A stretch of 11,771 nucleotides of DNA from an uncultured Ruminococcus sp. (GTDB taxonomy: Bacteria > Bacillota > Clostridia > Oscillospirales > Ruminococcaceae): NCBI GenBank assembly GCA_946404705.1, contig CAMJES010000036.1, positions 1-11,771 on the forward strand, given 5' to 3'. The position numbers and the translations under genes were made by a program. Below the pieces are notes generated by a model, which did not search any database, was not told the origin of the DNA, and worked only from the letters and a program-made list of their open reading frames with translations. Shown here piece by piece: positions 1 to 6,209 of this stretch (its first letter is position 1; each line of letters starts with the position of its first letter).

Positions 1-290
1 AATAAGCGCAATTCACAAGTCGGTTCAGCAAGTTTTTGTCAGACAAAACTTGTTCCGTTTCCCGATTTTTGTTGTGAATTGCGCTTTTTTAGCTATACTT
101 TTTTGAGCTGTTTCTACAAGCCTTTCGCTAAGGTTTAGGGAGTTTCGCTTCTGCGGAAGCGACAAGGGGCTGCTCGCCCCCTTGACCCCTCGCCACCCTT
201 TGAAAAGCGTGGACGTAAACTTTTATCCGCTTCGCGGTTTACCCAACAAATATTGAATTCGCCAATAATTCCGCATTCCGCATTCCGAAT
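1..290 (-). repeat. Structured interspersed repeat, copy A
   Basis: This stretch is colinear, as reverse complement, with 11342-11645. Read on the minus strand it contains, in order: three 7-bp units of the ATTCGGA/ATGCGGA type (270-290), directly abutting the metG stop codon; a CCGC/GCGG hairpin (227-237); a CCAC/GTGG hairpin (193-212); a CAAGGGG/CCCCTTG hairpin (163-184); a TCGCTTC/GAAGCGA hairpin with loop CGCA (145-162); and a terminal 15-bp inverted repeat, AAGCGCAATTCACAA at 4-18 against its complement at 72-86, which encloses an inner hairpin at 29-52. No gene is visible here. The block may also serve as the transcription end of metG. Whether it is a MITE-like mobile element, a REP-type palindromic unit or an RNA gene cannot be decided from the window. 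Confidence 0.8.
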
Positions 291-2228
291 TTATCTCAGC
301 TTTGATCCGTTCGGTACGTCTTTATCTATAAAGATCACTCTTGCGTCTTCGCCTACGTCTGCGGCTACTATCATTCCTTCGCTCTCTACTCCGCATAGCT
401 TTGCAGGTGCGAGGTTTGCGACTACGATCACTTTCTTTCCGATAAGGTCTTCCGGCTGATACCATTTTGCAATTCCCGATACGACCTGTCTGCCGTCCAT
501 TCCGTCGTCAAGCTGTAATTTCAGCAGCTTCTTTGCTTTCGGAACTTTTTCGCACTCCTTTACCTCTGCAACTCTAAGGTCTACCTTGCCGAAATCGTCA
601 ATGGAGATAATATCGGAGAGAGGAAGAACGTTTGATGCTTCTTCCTCGGCAGGCTCGTTTGCTTTGATAAGCGCATTAAGCTCGTCAATTTCCTTTTCAA
701 CGTCAATTCTCGGGAAGAGGAGGTCGCCCTTCTTTACGGTTACATTCGCAGGAAGTACGCCGAATTTATCGAGGTTCTCGTACTTAACGTCGTCCTCGGA
801 AGCGCCGATCTGCTCCCACACCTTCGGCATTGTTGACGGCATAAACGGTGCAAGCACGGCGGAAATGATTCTTATTGATTCGAGCAGATTATAGAGTACA
901 GCTGCAAGTCTTGGCTTATTCGCTTCGTCCTTTGCAAGAATCCAAGGAGTCGTTTCGTCTATATACTTGTTCGAGCGTGATACAACTTTGAAAATTGCGA
1001 TAAGTGCGTCCTGAAGCTTTGTATTTTCAATGCAGTCGTCGACTTTTGCAAGAAGTTCGGTCGCTTCTTTGATAAGCTCATCGTCAAACTCGCCGCTCGT
1101 TTTCTCGGTCGGAAGCGTTCCGTCAAAGTATTTGAGCGTCATTGCAACGGTTCTTGAAACAAGGTTGCCGAGTCCGTTTGCAAGGTCGGAGTTGATGCGG
1201 TTTATCATTATCTCGTTTGAAAATGCGCTGTCTGCGCCGAGTGCCATTTCACGCATGATATGGTAACGGATAGCGTCTGCACCGTAGCGTTCGCTTAAAA
1301 CAAACGGGTCAACGACATTGCCGAGCGATTTGCTCATCTTCTGACCGTTGAAGGTTATCCAGCCGTGGACTGCGAGGTGCTTCGGCAGCGGCTGGTCGAG
1401 TGCCATAAGCATTGCAGGCCAGATTATTGCGTGGAAACGCATGATATCCTTTGCGACCATATGAACATCGGCAGGCCAGAACTTGTCGTAGTCGTCATAA
1501 GCGCTGTTTTCATAGCCGAGTGCTGTGATATAGTTGGAAAGCGCGTCTATCCATACATATACAACGTGGTCGGGGTCGAATGTGACGGGAATTCCCCACT
1601 TAAAGCTTGTTCTTGAAACGCAGAGGTCTTCCAGTCCGGGCTTGATGAAGTTGTTAACAAGCTCGGTCGCTCTTGTCTTGGGGCGGAGGTAGTCGGTTTC
1701 GGTGAGAAGCTTTTCTATTCTGTCGGCAAAAGGCGACATTTTGAGGAAGTAAGCCTCTTCCTTTGCCTCGATAACATCTCTGCCGCATTCGGGGCATTTT
1801 CCGTCAACAAGCTGCGATTCCGTCCAGAAGCTTTCGCACGGAGTACAGTATTTGCCGACATACTCGCCCTTATAGATATATCCTCTGTCGTAAAGCTCCT
1901 TGAAAATTTTCTGTACAGCTTCAACGTGGTAATCATCGGTCGTGCGGATATAGCGGTCATAGCTTATTCCCATACACTCCCAGAGCTTTTTGAATGTTTC
2001 AACGATCTCATCGACATATTGCTTCGGAGTAATTCCGGCAGCCTTGGCTTTTTCCTCGATCTTCTGACCATGCTCGTCCGTTCCGGTCAGGAACATAACG
2101 TCATAGCCCTGCATACGCTTATATCGCGCAATAGTATCGCAGGCAACGGTCGTATAGCAATGTCCGATATGCGGATTTCCCGAAGGATAGTATATCGGGG
2201 TCGTAATATAAAAAGGTTTTTTTGGCAT
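291..2228 (-). CDS. metG: Methionyl-tRNA synthetase
   Basis: This enzyme charges tRNA-Met with methionine using ATP in the cytoplasm and is needed for both initiation and elongation. The 645-residue product has the class I signatures: HIGH at residues 20-23 and KMSKS at 297-301. Its zinc-binding knuckle has cysteines at 128, 131, 145 and 148. The C-terminal part, from about residue 540 (IDDFGKVDLRVAEV onward), is the EMAP/Trbp111-like tRNA-binding domain, ending in the family-typical PNGSKLR. Length fits the bacterial two-domain MetRS of Firmicutes, so the gene is complete. The ATG is preceded by a GGGAGGA ribosome binding site about 10 nt upstream. It is a single-gene unit with its own promoter at 2270-2298. 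No T-box or SAM riboswitch is seen in the short leader (about 35 nt). A structured repeat begins at the base after the TAA. Confidence 0.97.
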   Translation of the reverse strand: MPKKPFYITTPIYYPSGNPHIGHCYTTVACDTIARYKRMQGYDVMFLTGTDEHGQKIEEKAKAAGITPKQYVDEIVETFKKLWECMGISYDRYIRTTDDYHVEAVQKIFKELYDRGYIYKGEYVGKYCTPCESFWTESQLVDGKCPECGRDVIEAKEEAYFLKMSPFADRIEKLLTETDYLRPKTRATELVNNFIKPGLEDLCVSRTSFKWGIPVTFDPDHVVYVWIDALSNYITALGYENSAYDDYDKFWPADVHMVAKDIMRFHAIIWPAMLMALDQPLPKHLAVHGWITFNGQKMSKSLGNVVDPFVLSERYGADAIRYHIMREMALGADSAFSNEIMINRINSDLANGLGNLVSRTVAMTLKYFDGTLPTEKTSGEFDDELIKEATELLAKVDDCIENTKLQDALIAIFKVVSRSNKYIDETTPWILAKDEANKPRLAAVLYNLLESIRIISAVLAPFMPSTMPKVWEQIGASEDDVKYENLDKFGVLPANVTVKKGDLLFPRIDVEKEIDELNALIKANEPAEEEASNVLPLSDIISIDDFGKVDLRVAEVKECEKVPKAKKLLKLQLDDGMDGRQVVSGIAKWYQPEDLIGKKVIVVANLAPAKLCGVESEGMIVAADVGEDARVIFIDKDVPNGSKLR

Positions 2229-2269
2229 AAGCTTTTATCCTCCCACAAATTTTAAAAAATATCGCTCAT

Positions 2270-2298
2270 ATTATACCATAATATATAGAAAAAATCAA
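2270..2298 (-). promoter_or_regulatory. metG promoter
   Basis: On the minus strand, TTGATT (2293-2298) is followed by a 17-bp spacer and a perfect TATAAT (2270-2275). The -10 is preceded by TGG, an extended -10. Transcription should start near 2263, which gives a leader of about 35 nt with no room for a riboswitch. Confidence 0.8.
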
Positions 2299-2321
2299 GC
2301 ATGACCTATGCTTATAAGAAA

Positions 2322-2356
2322 AAATTGCAAAAAAAATGCAGGACAACGAGTCCTGC
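2322..2356 (-). terminator. Intrinsic terminator upstream of metG
   Basis: On the minus strand the stem GCAGGAC/GTCCTGC (7 bp, loop 2345-2349) is followed by A and eight T, then a second T run. It lies upstream of the metG promoter, so it ends transcripts arriving from 2459 or further upstream rather than attenuating metG. Confidence 0.85.
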
Positions 2357-2459
2357 GGAAAATAAGATAAAATAAGATAAATATGTGTAGAACAAAAGAA
2401 AGGAGACAACAAAACGGATGTTAAACATTTTAAATAGAATTTAGAAGAATTCTAACATC
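2329..2459 (-). ncRNA. Candidate small RNA upstream of metG
   Basis: A near-consensus promoter (2466-2494) and a strong intrinsic terminator (2322-2356) on the same strand frame about 130 nt with no credible ORF. The predicted start coincides with the first base of a 5' stem, GATGTTA (2459-2453) pairing with TAACATC (2423-2417), which holds an inner TAGAATT/AATTCTA hairpin. An unstructured pyrimidine-rich linker follows. It includes TCTCCTTTC (2406-2398), which resembles the 3' end of 16S rRNA and is complementary to GAAAGGAGA-type ribosome binding sites. A 5' hairpin, an exposed C/U-rich seed and a terminator hairpin is a common layout of Gram-positive trans-acting sRNAs. I do not recognise a named family. 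The alternative is a leaderless decoy region or a decayed gene. Confidence 0.5.
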
Positions 2460-2465
2460 GTTATT

Positions 2466-2494
2466 ATTATAAACCATAAGTTTCCCTACGTCAA
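2466..2494 (-). promoter_or_regulatory. Promoter of the candidate sRNA
   Basis: On the minus strand, TTGACG (2489-2494), a 17-bp spacer and TATAAT (2466-2471) place the start near 2459. Only one base departs from the sigma-A consensus. No protein-coding gene lies between this promoter and the terminator at 2322-2356. Confidence 0.7.
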
Positions 2495-2496
2495 CA

Positions 2497-2669
2497 GTTT
2501 TGGCTCAAAAAAACATTTTTTGTATAGATGCACAAAATCAATATCCAGTTTTTATACCATTTGGATGATTTTGCTGTAAAGTGTGTAAAATGGTTTAGAA
2601 TCCAAGGATAAAACATTATTATCCTTGTATAAAATAATTGCAGATTTAATTTTCTAAACATTCGAGTAA
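2497..2669 (-). ncRNA. Possible second non-coding transcript
   Basis: The region downstream of the consensus promoter at 2676-2704 has no convincing ORF but has several inverted repeats. AAGGATAA/TTATCCTT (2604-2611 with 2619-2626, 7-nt loop) is the clearest. ACCATTT/AAATGGT (2556-2562 with 2588-2594) is a longer-range pair. Near 2506-2519 the minus strand runs into a short A-rich and then seven-T stretch that could be a weak stop. If it is not, the transcript would continue to the terminator at 2322-2356 and include the candidate sRNA. The 3' boundary is a guess. Confidence 0.3.
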
Positions 2670-2675
2670 CAGAAT

Positions 2676-2704
2676 ATTATACCACAAAATTTTATAAATG
2701 TCAA
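2676..2704 (-). promoter_or_regulatory. Perfect-consensus sigma-A promoter
   Basis: On the minus strand, TTGACA (2699-2704), a 17-bp spacer and TATAAT (2676-2681) match the consensus at all twelve positions. The -10 is preceded by TGG, an extended -10. It is the strongest promoter in the window, yet no gene follows it before metG, 450 bp away and behind a terminator and another promoter. Confidence 0.75.
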
Positions 2705-2795
2705 TAATTTCAGAGGTGTTATAAATATATATTTTTAAACGGAGAGGAAATGCTATAAAAAGACGCTAAAAAACTGCGAAAAACGGTGAGTGTTG

Positions 2796-3356
2796 TTATA
2801 ACGAAGGATTGCACACGATAAACCACTTTTTATCCCCTGTATCCACAAGCACATCGGTGATAAAACCGCCCTCCTGCGCGCCGATGTAACCTTCAAAGGG
2901 AACATTTACATTAACTTCGCATATCGACAGATAATATGTACCGGCTTTATGCATTGAAACGCTTGGAGCGTTCGAATAATCTATCTTGTTCACAAATTTT
3001 TCGGTGACAAGAAGCTTGTATGCTTTGTAATTTCCGCACTCGAAGTTTGTTTTCACGGGAGCTATCCAAATATTGCGGACAGGCTTGTAAAGAAGAGCCG
3101 CCGCTCCGTAAAAAAGCATTACATAAAGCGCGGTCTTGGGTTCGCTGCTGAAAACAGTCCCCAAAGCGCCAACAGCTGCGGTCAGACCCGTTACGAACAC
3201 AAAATTGTTGTTGGAAGACGATAATTTTTCCGATATATACGCGGTTTTCAGCGCAGTAAGCCCCGTTTCCTCAAATTCGGCAAGCACATCGGCAAATCCA
3301 TCGGAAATGTATCTTCCGGACACGATCTTTCTTTCGATATAAATATCTTCGCGCAT
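2796..3356 (-). CDS. Small two-helix membrane protein, unknown
   Basis: I do not recognise this 186-residue protein. It begins with a charged cytoplasmic-looking stretch of about 50 residues. Two adjacent hydrophobic segments follow, at about 52-70 and 75-92, separated by the short loop SSEPK, so it should form a membrane hairpin. The remaining 95 residues are soluble and beta-rich in appearance, with three Cys and a Trp near the end, and no catalytic motif is visible. The start is preceded by GGGGGAT, a moderate ribosome binding site, and by a promoter at 3390-3417. It is transcribed away from the surface-protein array as a single gene. No strong terminator follows directly, so transcripts may run into the non-coding region at 2322-2704. 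Confidence 0.8.
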   Translation of the reverse strand: MREDIYIERKIVSGRYISDGFADVLAEFEETGLTALKTAYISEKLSSSNNNFVFVTGLTAAVGALGTVFSSEPKTALYVMLFYGAAALLYKPVRNIWIAPVKTNFECGNYKAYKLLVTEKFVNKIDYSNAPSVSMHKAGTYYLSICEVNVNVPFEGYIGAQEGGFITDVLVDTGDKKWFIVCNPSL

Positions 3357-3389
3357 TGATATCCCCCTTGTTTTTGCACACTTTTTATA

Positions 3390-3417
3390 ATTATAATTTT
3401 TGAGGGGCGGTTTTCAA
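3390..3417 (-). promoter_or_regulatory. Promoter of the membrane protein gene
   Basis: On the minus strand, TTGAAA (3412-3417), a 16-bp spacer and TATAAT (3390-3395) put the start near 3383, about 30 nt before the ATG. It is divergent from the array promoter at 3670-3697. Confidence 0.65.
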
Positions 3418-3669
3418 GAAAATCTGTGTAAAATGTAGGTTAAGGTTACTAAAGCGGACGTTCCGAGGAAGTTCCGAAACCCACTTACATATACAGATAA
3501 TAAATATTAACGCGAATTATACTTGACGTAATGTAAACGTTTTGGAATATTACACCATTTTAACCTTTGTAACCAAATTTTAATCAAATTTTCGCTCTAA
3601 ATCCGTGGTTTTGGCTAATTTGCTTAAAAAAAAGCGCAAAATTCGAAAAAAATACGTCAGAATAATGCT
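3418..3669. other. Divergent intergenic region
   Basis: AT-rich DNA between the two divergent promoters has no credible ORF. It contains a cre-like 14-mer (3532-3545) and a repeated TTCCG cluster near 3460-3478 in which TTCC and GGAA arms face each other. A further TTGACG sits at 3523-3528 without a good -10. The rest shows nothing recognisable. Confidence 0.5.
3532..3545 (+). promoter_or_regulatory. cre-like operator upstream of array gene 1
   Basis: TGTAAACGTTTTGG matches the CcpA cre consensus TGWAANCGNTNWCA at all but the last two positions. It lies about 125 bp before the -35 of gene 1. Similar AAACGTT sites occur before genes 2 and 3. Role in catabolite control is inferred only. Confidence 0.35.
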
Positions 3670-3697
3670 TTGATTTTTGGGCAGACTATGTTATAAT
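3670..3697 (+). promoter_or_regulatory. Promoter of array gene 1
   Basis: TTGATT (3670-3675), a 16-bp spacer and TATAAT (3692-3697), the latter preceded by TGT as an extended -10. The same TGTTATAAT core recurs before array genes 3 and 4 and before the micro-ORF operon. Confidence 0.8.
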
Positions 3698-3705
3698 ATC
3701 AGCAT

Positions 3706-3733
3706 AATCACAATAATAACGGTTGTGGTGATT
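3706..3733 (+). promoter_or_regulatory. 5' leader hairpin, gene 1
   Basis: AATCAC pairs with GTGATT, and the adjacent AA with TT after one bulged base. The stem starts at about +2 of the transcript and ends 15 nt before the GGAGG of gene 1. It could protect the mRNA 5' end or modulate initiation. Confidence 0.5.
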
Positions 3734-3762
3734 ACAATAAACTAAAAATGGAGGAAACAACA

Positions 3763-4122
3763 ATGAAAATGAAGAAGATTCTTGCTGCTCTCGCAGCTTG
3801 TGCAATGGCAGTTTCTATGCTCAGCCTCACAGTAAGCGCTGCAGGCGCAGAGGATGACGGTGCAGATCTCGACGATACTGAAGCAACAGATACTATCGGT
3901 GAAGATGAGGGTGACGACGAGATCACTACCGACGATGAAACAGGCGATGAAGAAACAGGCGATGAAGAAACAACAGGTGAGGATGAAACAACAGGTGAGG
4001 ATGAAACAACTGTTGACGAAACAGCTGGCAACCCTGCAACAGGCAACTCTCCTATCGCTCTCGCAGTTATCCCTGTAGCTCTCGCTGCTGCAGCAGTAGT
4101 TGCTAAGAAGGCTTCCAAGTAA
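3763..4122 (+). CDS. Secreted acidic stalk protein with NPxTG anchor
   Basis: This 119-residue surface protein has no folded domain. Residues 1-26 are a signal peptide (KMKK, hydrophobic core, V-S-A end). Residues 27-89 are a very acidic low-complexity stalk rich in Asp, Glu, Thr and Gly, with repeated GDEET and TGEDE units. The last 30 residues hold NPATGN (90-95), a hydrophobic segment and a KKASK end, as in a cell-wall sorting signal of the NPxTG type. The ATG at 3763 is chosen because GGAGG (3749-3753) stands 9 nt before it; the in-frame ATG at 3748 overlaps that site. It has its own promoter and a strong terminator, so it is monocistronic. It is the shortest member of the five-gene array and the only one keeping the Pro of the motif. 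It may act as a charged surface coat or spacer. Function is not known. Confidence 0.9.
   Translation: MKMKKILAALAACAMAVSMLSLTVSAAGAEDDGADLDDTEATDTIGEDEGDDEITTDDETGDEETGDEETTGEDETTGEDETTVDETAGNPATGNSPIALAVIPVALAAAAVVAKKASK
3940..4005 (+). repeat. In-frame tandem repeats in the stalk
   Basis: Two perfect copies of a 15-bp unit (ACAGGCGATGAAGAA, 3940-3954 and 3955-3969) are followed by two perfect copies of an 18-bp unit (3970-3987 and 3988-4005). Both units are multiples of three, so slippage would change stalk length by 5 or 6 residues without shifting frame. Confidence 0.9.
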
Positions 4123-4161
4123 TTGATCTAACTTGGATATCGCTTTTAAGAAGTTAATCTG

Positions 4162-4191
4162 CCGCCCGAATTTTTCGGGCGGTTTCTTTTT
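4162..4191 (+). terminator. Terminator of array gene 1
   Basis: CCGCCCGAA (4162-4170) pairs with TTCGGGCGG (4174-4182) over a three-base loop, followed by a T-rich run to 4191. Confidence 0.95.
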
Positions 4192-4206
4192 GTCAAAATA
4201 GCATAA

Positions 4207-4220
4207 TGAAAACGTTATTA
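4207..4220 (+). promoter_or_regulatory. cre-like operator upstream of gene 2
   Basis: TGAAAACGTTATTA matches the CcpA cre consensus at 13 of 14 positions. It lies just upstream of the -35 region of gene 2, a position where such sites can repress or activate. Confidence 0.45.
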
Positions 4221-4238
4221 TTTTTTGCAGTTTTGATA

Positions 4239-4267
4239 TAGATTTTGTTTTACAGATGTTGTATAAT
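4239..4267 (+). promoter_or_regulatory. Promoter of array gene 2
   Basis: TATAAT (4262-4267) is a perfect -10. The hexamer at the right distance, TAGATT (4239-4244, 17-bp spacer), is a poor -35, so this promoter may depend on an activator, in contrast to those of genes 1, 3 and 4. Confidence 0.6.
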
Positions 4268-4276
4268 AGGTTTAAG

Positions 4277-4301
4277 CTCATCGAAACAGGAAAAAGATGA
4301 G
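4277..4301 (+). promoter_or_regulatory. 5' leader hairpin, gene 2
   Basis: CTCATC (4277-4282) pairs with GATGAG (4296-4301). The stem begins about 3 nt after the predicted start and ends about 14 nt before the GGAGG. Confidence 0.5.
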
Positions 4302-4328
4302 AAAATTAAATTTATGGAGGAAACTATT

Positions 4329-5012
4329 ATGAAAATTAAAAAGATCGTTGCTGCTATCGCAGCAGCTGCTGTTGCAGTATCCGCAATGGCTGTTACAGTT
4401 TCTGCAGAAACAATCGGTACAGCAGGAATTTATCTTGCAGATGAAGCGTGGGGTGTGCAGTATTGGGGCGGCGCAACAGACGCTGAGGGCAATATGGGTA
4501 TTGCTTCTGTTACTCCTGCTGAGATTACAGGCGACGGTACATACACAACATCTATCGAGTTTACAGATGCTATGGGTCACGGTCAGTTCTTTGGCCTTTG
4601 CACAGATATTGCCGGCACAGGCGACGGTGCTGAAGAAAGCACATTTGCTGATTATCCGGATGCTGTACTGGCTATTACAAGCGTAAAGGCTGACGGCAAC
4701 GAGGTTCTCGGTAATGCTGAGGCTCCTGATATCAATGACAGCGGACTTATGAGAGTTAATATCTTTAATCCTTGGGCTGGTGCTGAGCTTAACTATGCTT
4801 ATGACCTTGATTGGACATCAGGCATCAAGAAGATCGAAGTAACATTTACAGTAACAGGCATGGGCGTTGCTGCTGACACAACAGCTGATACTGCTCCTGC
4901 TGAAACAACAGAAACAACATCCACAGCTACAGGCAACACATCTGCTGCAGTTATCCTTTCTGTAATGGCAGTTGCAGGCGTTGCTGCAATCGCTGCTAAG
5001 AAGAGAAAGTAA
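4329..5012 (+). CDS. Secreted surface protein with ATGN anchor (gene 2)
   Basis: A 227-residue exported protein. Residues 1-26 are a signal peptide ending V-S-A before Glu27. The mature domain (about 27-176) starts with an IYLADEAWGVQYWGG stretch, has alternating hydrophobic residues and ends with IKKIEVTFTVTG, so a beta-sandwich of the carbohydrate-binding type is likely; I cannot name a family. A Thr/Ala-rich linker (about 178-199) precedes the anchor: ATGN at 200-203, a hydrophobic stretch and KKRK. GGAGG stands upstream of the ATG at 4329; the longer in-frame starts at 4245 and 4314 are rejected because they lie in the leader hairpin region or overlap the ribosome binding site. It has its own promoter and terminator. 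Ala, Thr and Gly codons are strongly biased to GCT/GCA, ACA and GGC, which suggests high expression. Confidence 0.88.
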   Translation: MKIKKIVAAIAAAAVAVSAMAVTVSAETIGTAGIYLADEAWGVQYWGGATDAEGNMGIASVTPAEITGDGTYTTSIEFTDAMGHGQFFGLCTDIAGTGDGAEESTFADYPDAVLAITSVKADGNEVLGNAEAPDINDSGLMRVNIFNPWAGAELNYAYDLDWTSGIKKIEVTFTVTGMGVAADTTADTAPAETTETTSTATGNTSAAVILSVMAVAGVAAIAAKKRK

Positions 5013-5033
5013 TTTCTGAACCTCTGAAACTTC

Positions 5034-5068
5034 AAACCGTCCGGTTTCTCCGGACGGTTTTTCTTTTT
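5034..5068 (+). terminator. Terminator of array gene 2
   Basis: AAACCGTCCGG (5034-5044) pairs perfectly with CCGGACGGTTT (5050-5060) over a five-base loop, followed by a T-rich run. Confidence 0.95.
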
Positions 5069-5090
5069 ATGTGAAAATATGTATTCGTTA

Positions 5091-5104
5091 AGAAAACGTT
5101 TAAG
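5091..5104 (+). promoter_or_regulatory. Degenerate cre-like site upstream of gene 3
   Basis: AGAAAACGTTTAAG shares the AAAACGTT core of the sites before genes 1 and 2 but departs from the CcpA consensus at three positions. It lies about 60 bp before the -35. Confidence 0.25.
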
Positions 5105-5164
5105 AAAAGGACAGTTTGTAGATATGTAACAAAAATTCAAAAAAAATATTATAGACTATGGATG

Positions 5165-5193
5165 TTGTAAAAAAGTTTTGGAAATGTTATAAT
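5165..5193 (+). promoter_or_regulatory. Promoter of array gene 3
   Basis: TTGTAA (5165-5170), a 17-bp spacer and TATAAT (5188-5193) preceded by TGT as an extended -10. Confidence 0.8.
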
Positions 5194-5212
5194 GAAAGAG
5201 CAAAAATATTTC

Positions 5213-5228
5213 GCCGGAAATTTACGGC
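5213..5228 (+). promoter_or_regulatory. 5' leader hairpin, gene 3
   Basis: GCCG (5213-5216) pairs with CGGC (5225-5228); two further A-T pairs are possible beyond one mismatch. It ends 9 nt before the GGAGG of gene 3. Confidence 0.4.
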
Positions 5229-5250
5229 AAATTAATTGGAGGTAACAACC

Positions 5251-5934
5251 ATGAAACTTAAAAAGATCATTGCTGCAGTTGCAGCAACAGCAGTTGCAGT
5301 ATCTACACTCGCTCTCAGCGCTTTCGCTGCAACAGTAACACTCGATTCCGAATACACAGGCGACTGGTCTTCCAGCACACCTATTTCTAAGGCTGATCTT
5401 CAGGCTATCGGCGGCGATGTTAAGGTAGTTCTCGAGATCGAAACCTATGATCCGTTCGGACTTGCTGACCAGTTCCTTATCGCTCCTATGGACTATGACA
5501 ACAGCTGGACAAGAGTTACAGATCAGCTCACAAGTGACACAGTAGTTGCTAAGACTGACGGATTCATCGGTATCAACAAGAACGCTACTTCTGTTGAATT
5601 TGTAATTCCTGCTGCTACGATCGATTCTCTCGGTGACTCGGGTCTTGCTTTCCAGGTTCAGAAGGTTATAATCAAGTCCGCTGAGCTTACAGCAGGTACA
5701 CCCGAAGCTGCTATCTCTGCTCTTGCTGAAGATGAAGTAAAGGCATACTGCTTCGCTGACGATATCTCCGGCTACGGCGCAAACGCAGGTGCTGCTGACA
5801 CAACAGCTGACGCTCCTGCTGCTGATACAGCAGAAACAACTTCCACAGCTACCGGAAATACTTCCGCTGCTGTTATCCTTTCCGTAATGGCTGTTGCAGG
5901 TGTTGCTGCAGTTGCAACAAAGAAGAGAAAGTAA
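5251..5934 (+). CDS. Secreted surface protein with ATGN anchor (gene 3)
   Basis: A 227-residue exported protein. Residues 1-26 are a signal peptide ending A-F-A. The mature domain (about 27-180) opens with LDSEYTGDW and ISKADLQAIGGDVKVVLEIE and contains GLAFQVQKVIIKSAELTAGT. The alternating pattern suggests a jelly-roll or other beta-sandwich of the carbohydrate-binding kind; this is inference from pattern, not a named family. Gene 5 carries the same domain. A Thr/Ala/Asp linker leads to ATGN (200-203), a hydrophobic segment and KKRK. The ATG at 5251 is 9 nt after GGAGG; a TTG 15 nt upstream is in frame but overlaps that site. Promoter and terminator are its own. A shared role with its neighbours in binding a polysaccharide at the cell surface is plausible. 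Confidence 0.9.
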   Translation: MKLKKIIAAVAATAVAVSTLALSAFAATVTLDSEYTGDWSSSTPISKADLQAIGGDVKVVLEIETYDPFGLADQFLIAPMDYDNSWTRVTDQLTSDTVVAKTDGFIGINKNATSVEFVIPAATIDSLGDSGLAFQVQKVIIKSAELTAGTPEAAISALAEDEVKAYCFADDISGYGANAGAADTTADAPAADTAETTSTATGNTSAAVILSVMAVAGVAAVATKKRK

Positions 5935-5967
5935 TTTCCAATTTGAAATTTAACTTTTGAGAAACTT

Positions 5968-6004
5968 AACCGCTCGGGCGTTTGCTCGGGCGGTTTTTCT
6001 TTTT
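5968..6004 (+). terminator. Terminator of array gene 3
   Basis: AACCGCTCGGGC (5968-5979) pairs with GCTCGGGCGGTT (5984-5995) over a GTTT loop, with two G-T wobbles, followed by a T-rich run. Confidence 0.92.
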
Positions 6005-6116
6005 CAAAATGTAAATACAGAGGGTTATTATACAACGGGTAACATTTTAGGCGTGACTTTTATGATTTTTTGTAAAATGCACTAAAAAATTATAATAAAT
6101 TTATTTAGTTTGGCGG

Positions 6117-6145
6117 TTGTTTATTTGATACTAAAATGTTATAAT
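6117..6145 (+). promoter_or_regulatory. Promoter of array gene 4
   Basis: TTGTTT (6117-6122), a 17-bp spacer and TATAAT (6140-6145) preceded by TGT as an extended -10. No cre-like site is seen upstream of this promoter. Confidence 0.78.
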
Positions 6146-6159
6146 TAGCAGTGAAAAAT

Positions 6160-6187
6160 GGCGGACTATCATAAAATTCAAACCGCC
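6160..6187 (+). promoter_or_regulatory. 5' leader hairpin, gene 4
   Basis: GGCGG (6160-6164) pairs with CCGCC (6183-6187) across an 18-nt loop, ending about 9 nt before GGAGG. Confidence 0.45.
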
Positions 6188-6209
6188 GGTATATATGGAG
6201 GAAAACAAA

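Noticed and set aside
2229..2356. T-box or SAM riboswitch for metG
   Set aside because: The T-box core sequence and S-box features are absent, and the metG promoter lies downstream of the hairpin, so the terminator cannot attenuate metG.
2398..2444. Plus-strand AGGAG followed by an ATG and eight codons (MLNILNRI)
   Set aside because: Spacing is long, no plus-strand promoter is seen, and the bases are better explained as the seed and 5' stem of the minus-strand RNA.
3732..4281. Long minus-strand ORFs across array gene 1
   Set aside because: They are antisense shadows of Ala/Thr/Asp-rich codons and give Ser-rich or Cys-rich low-complexity products with no ribosome binding site.
4245..4328. 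Longer N-terminus for gene 2 starting at 4245
   Set aside because: It begins before the -10 promoter element and would destroy the signal peptide start; GGAGG supports the ATG at 4329.
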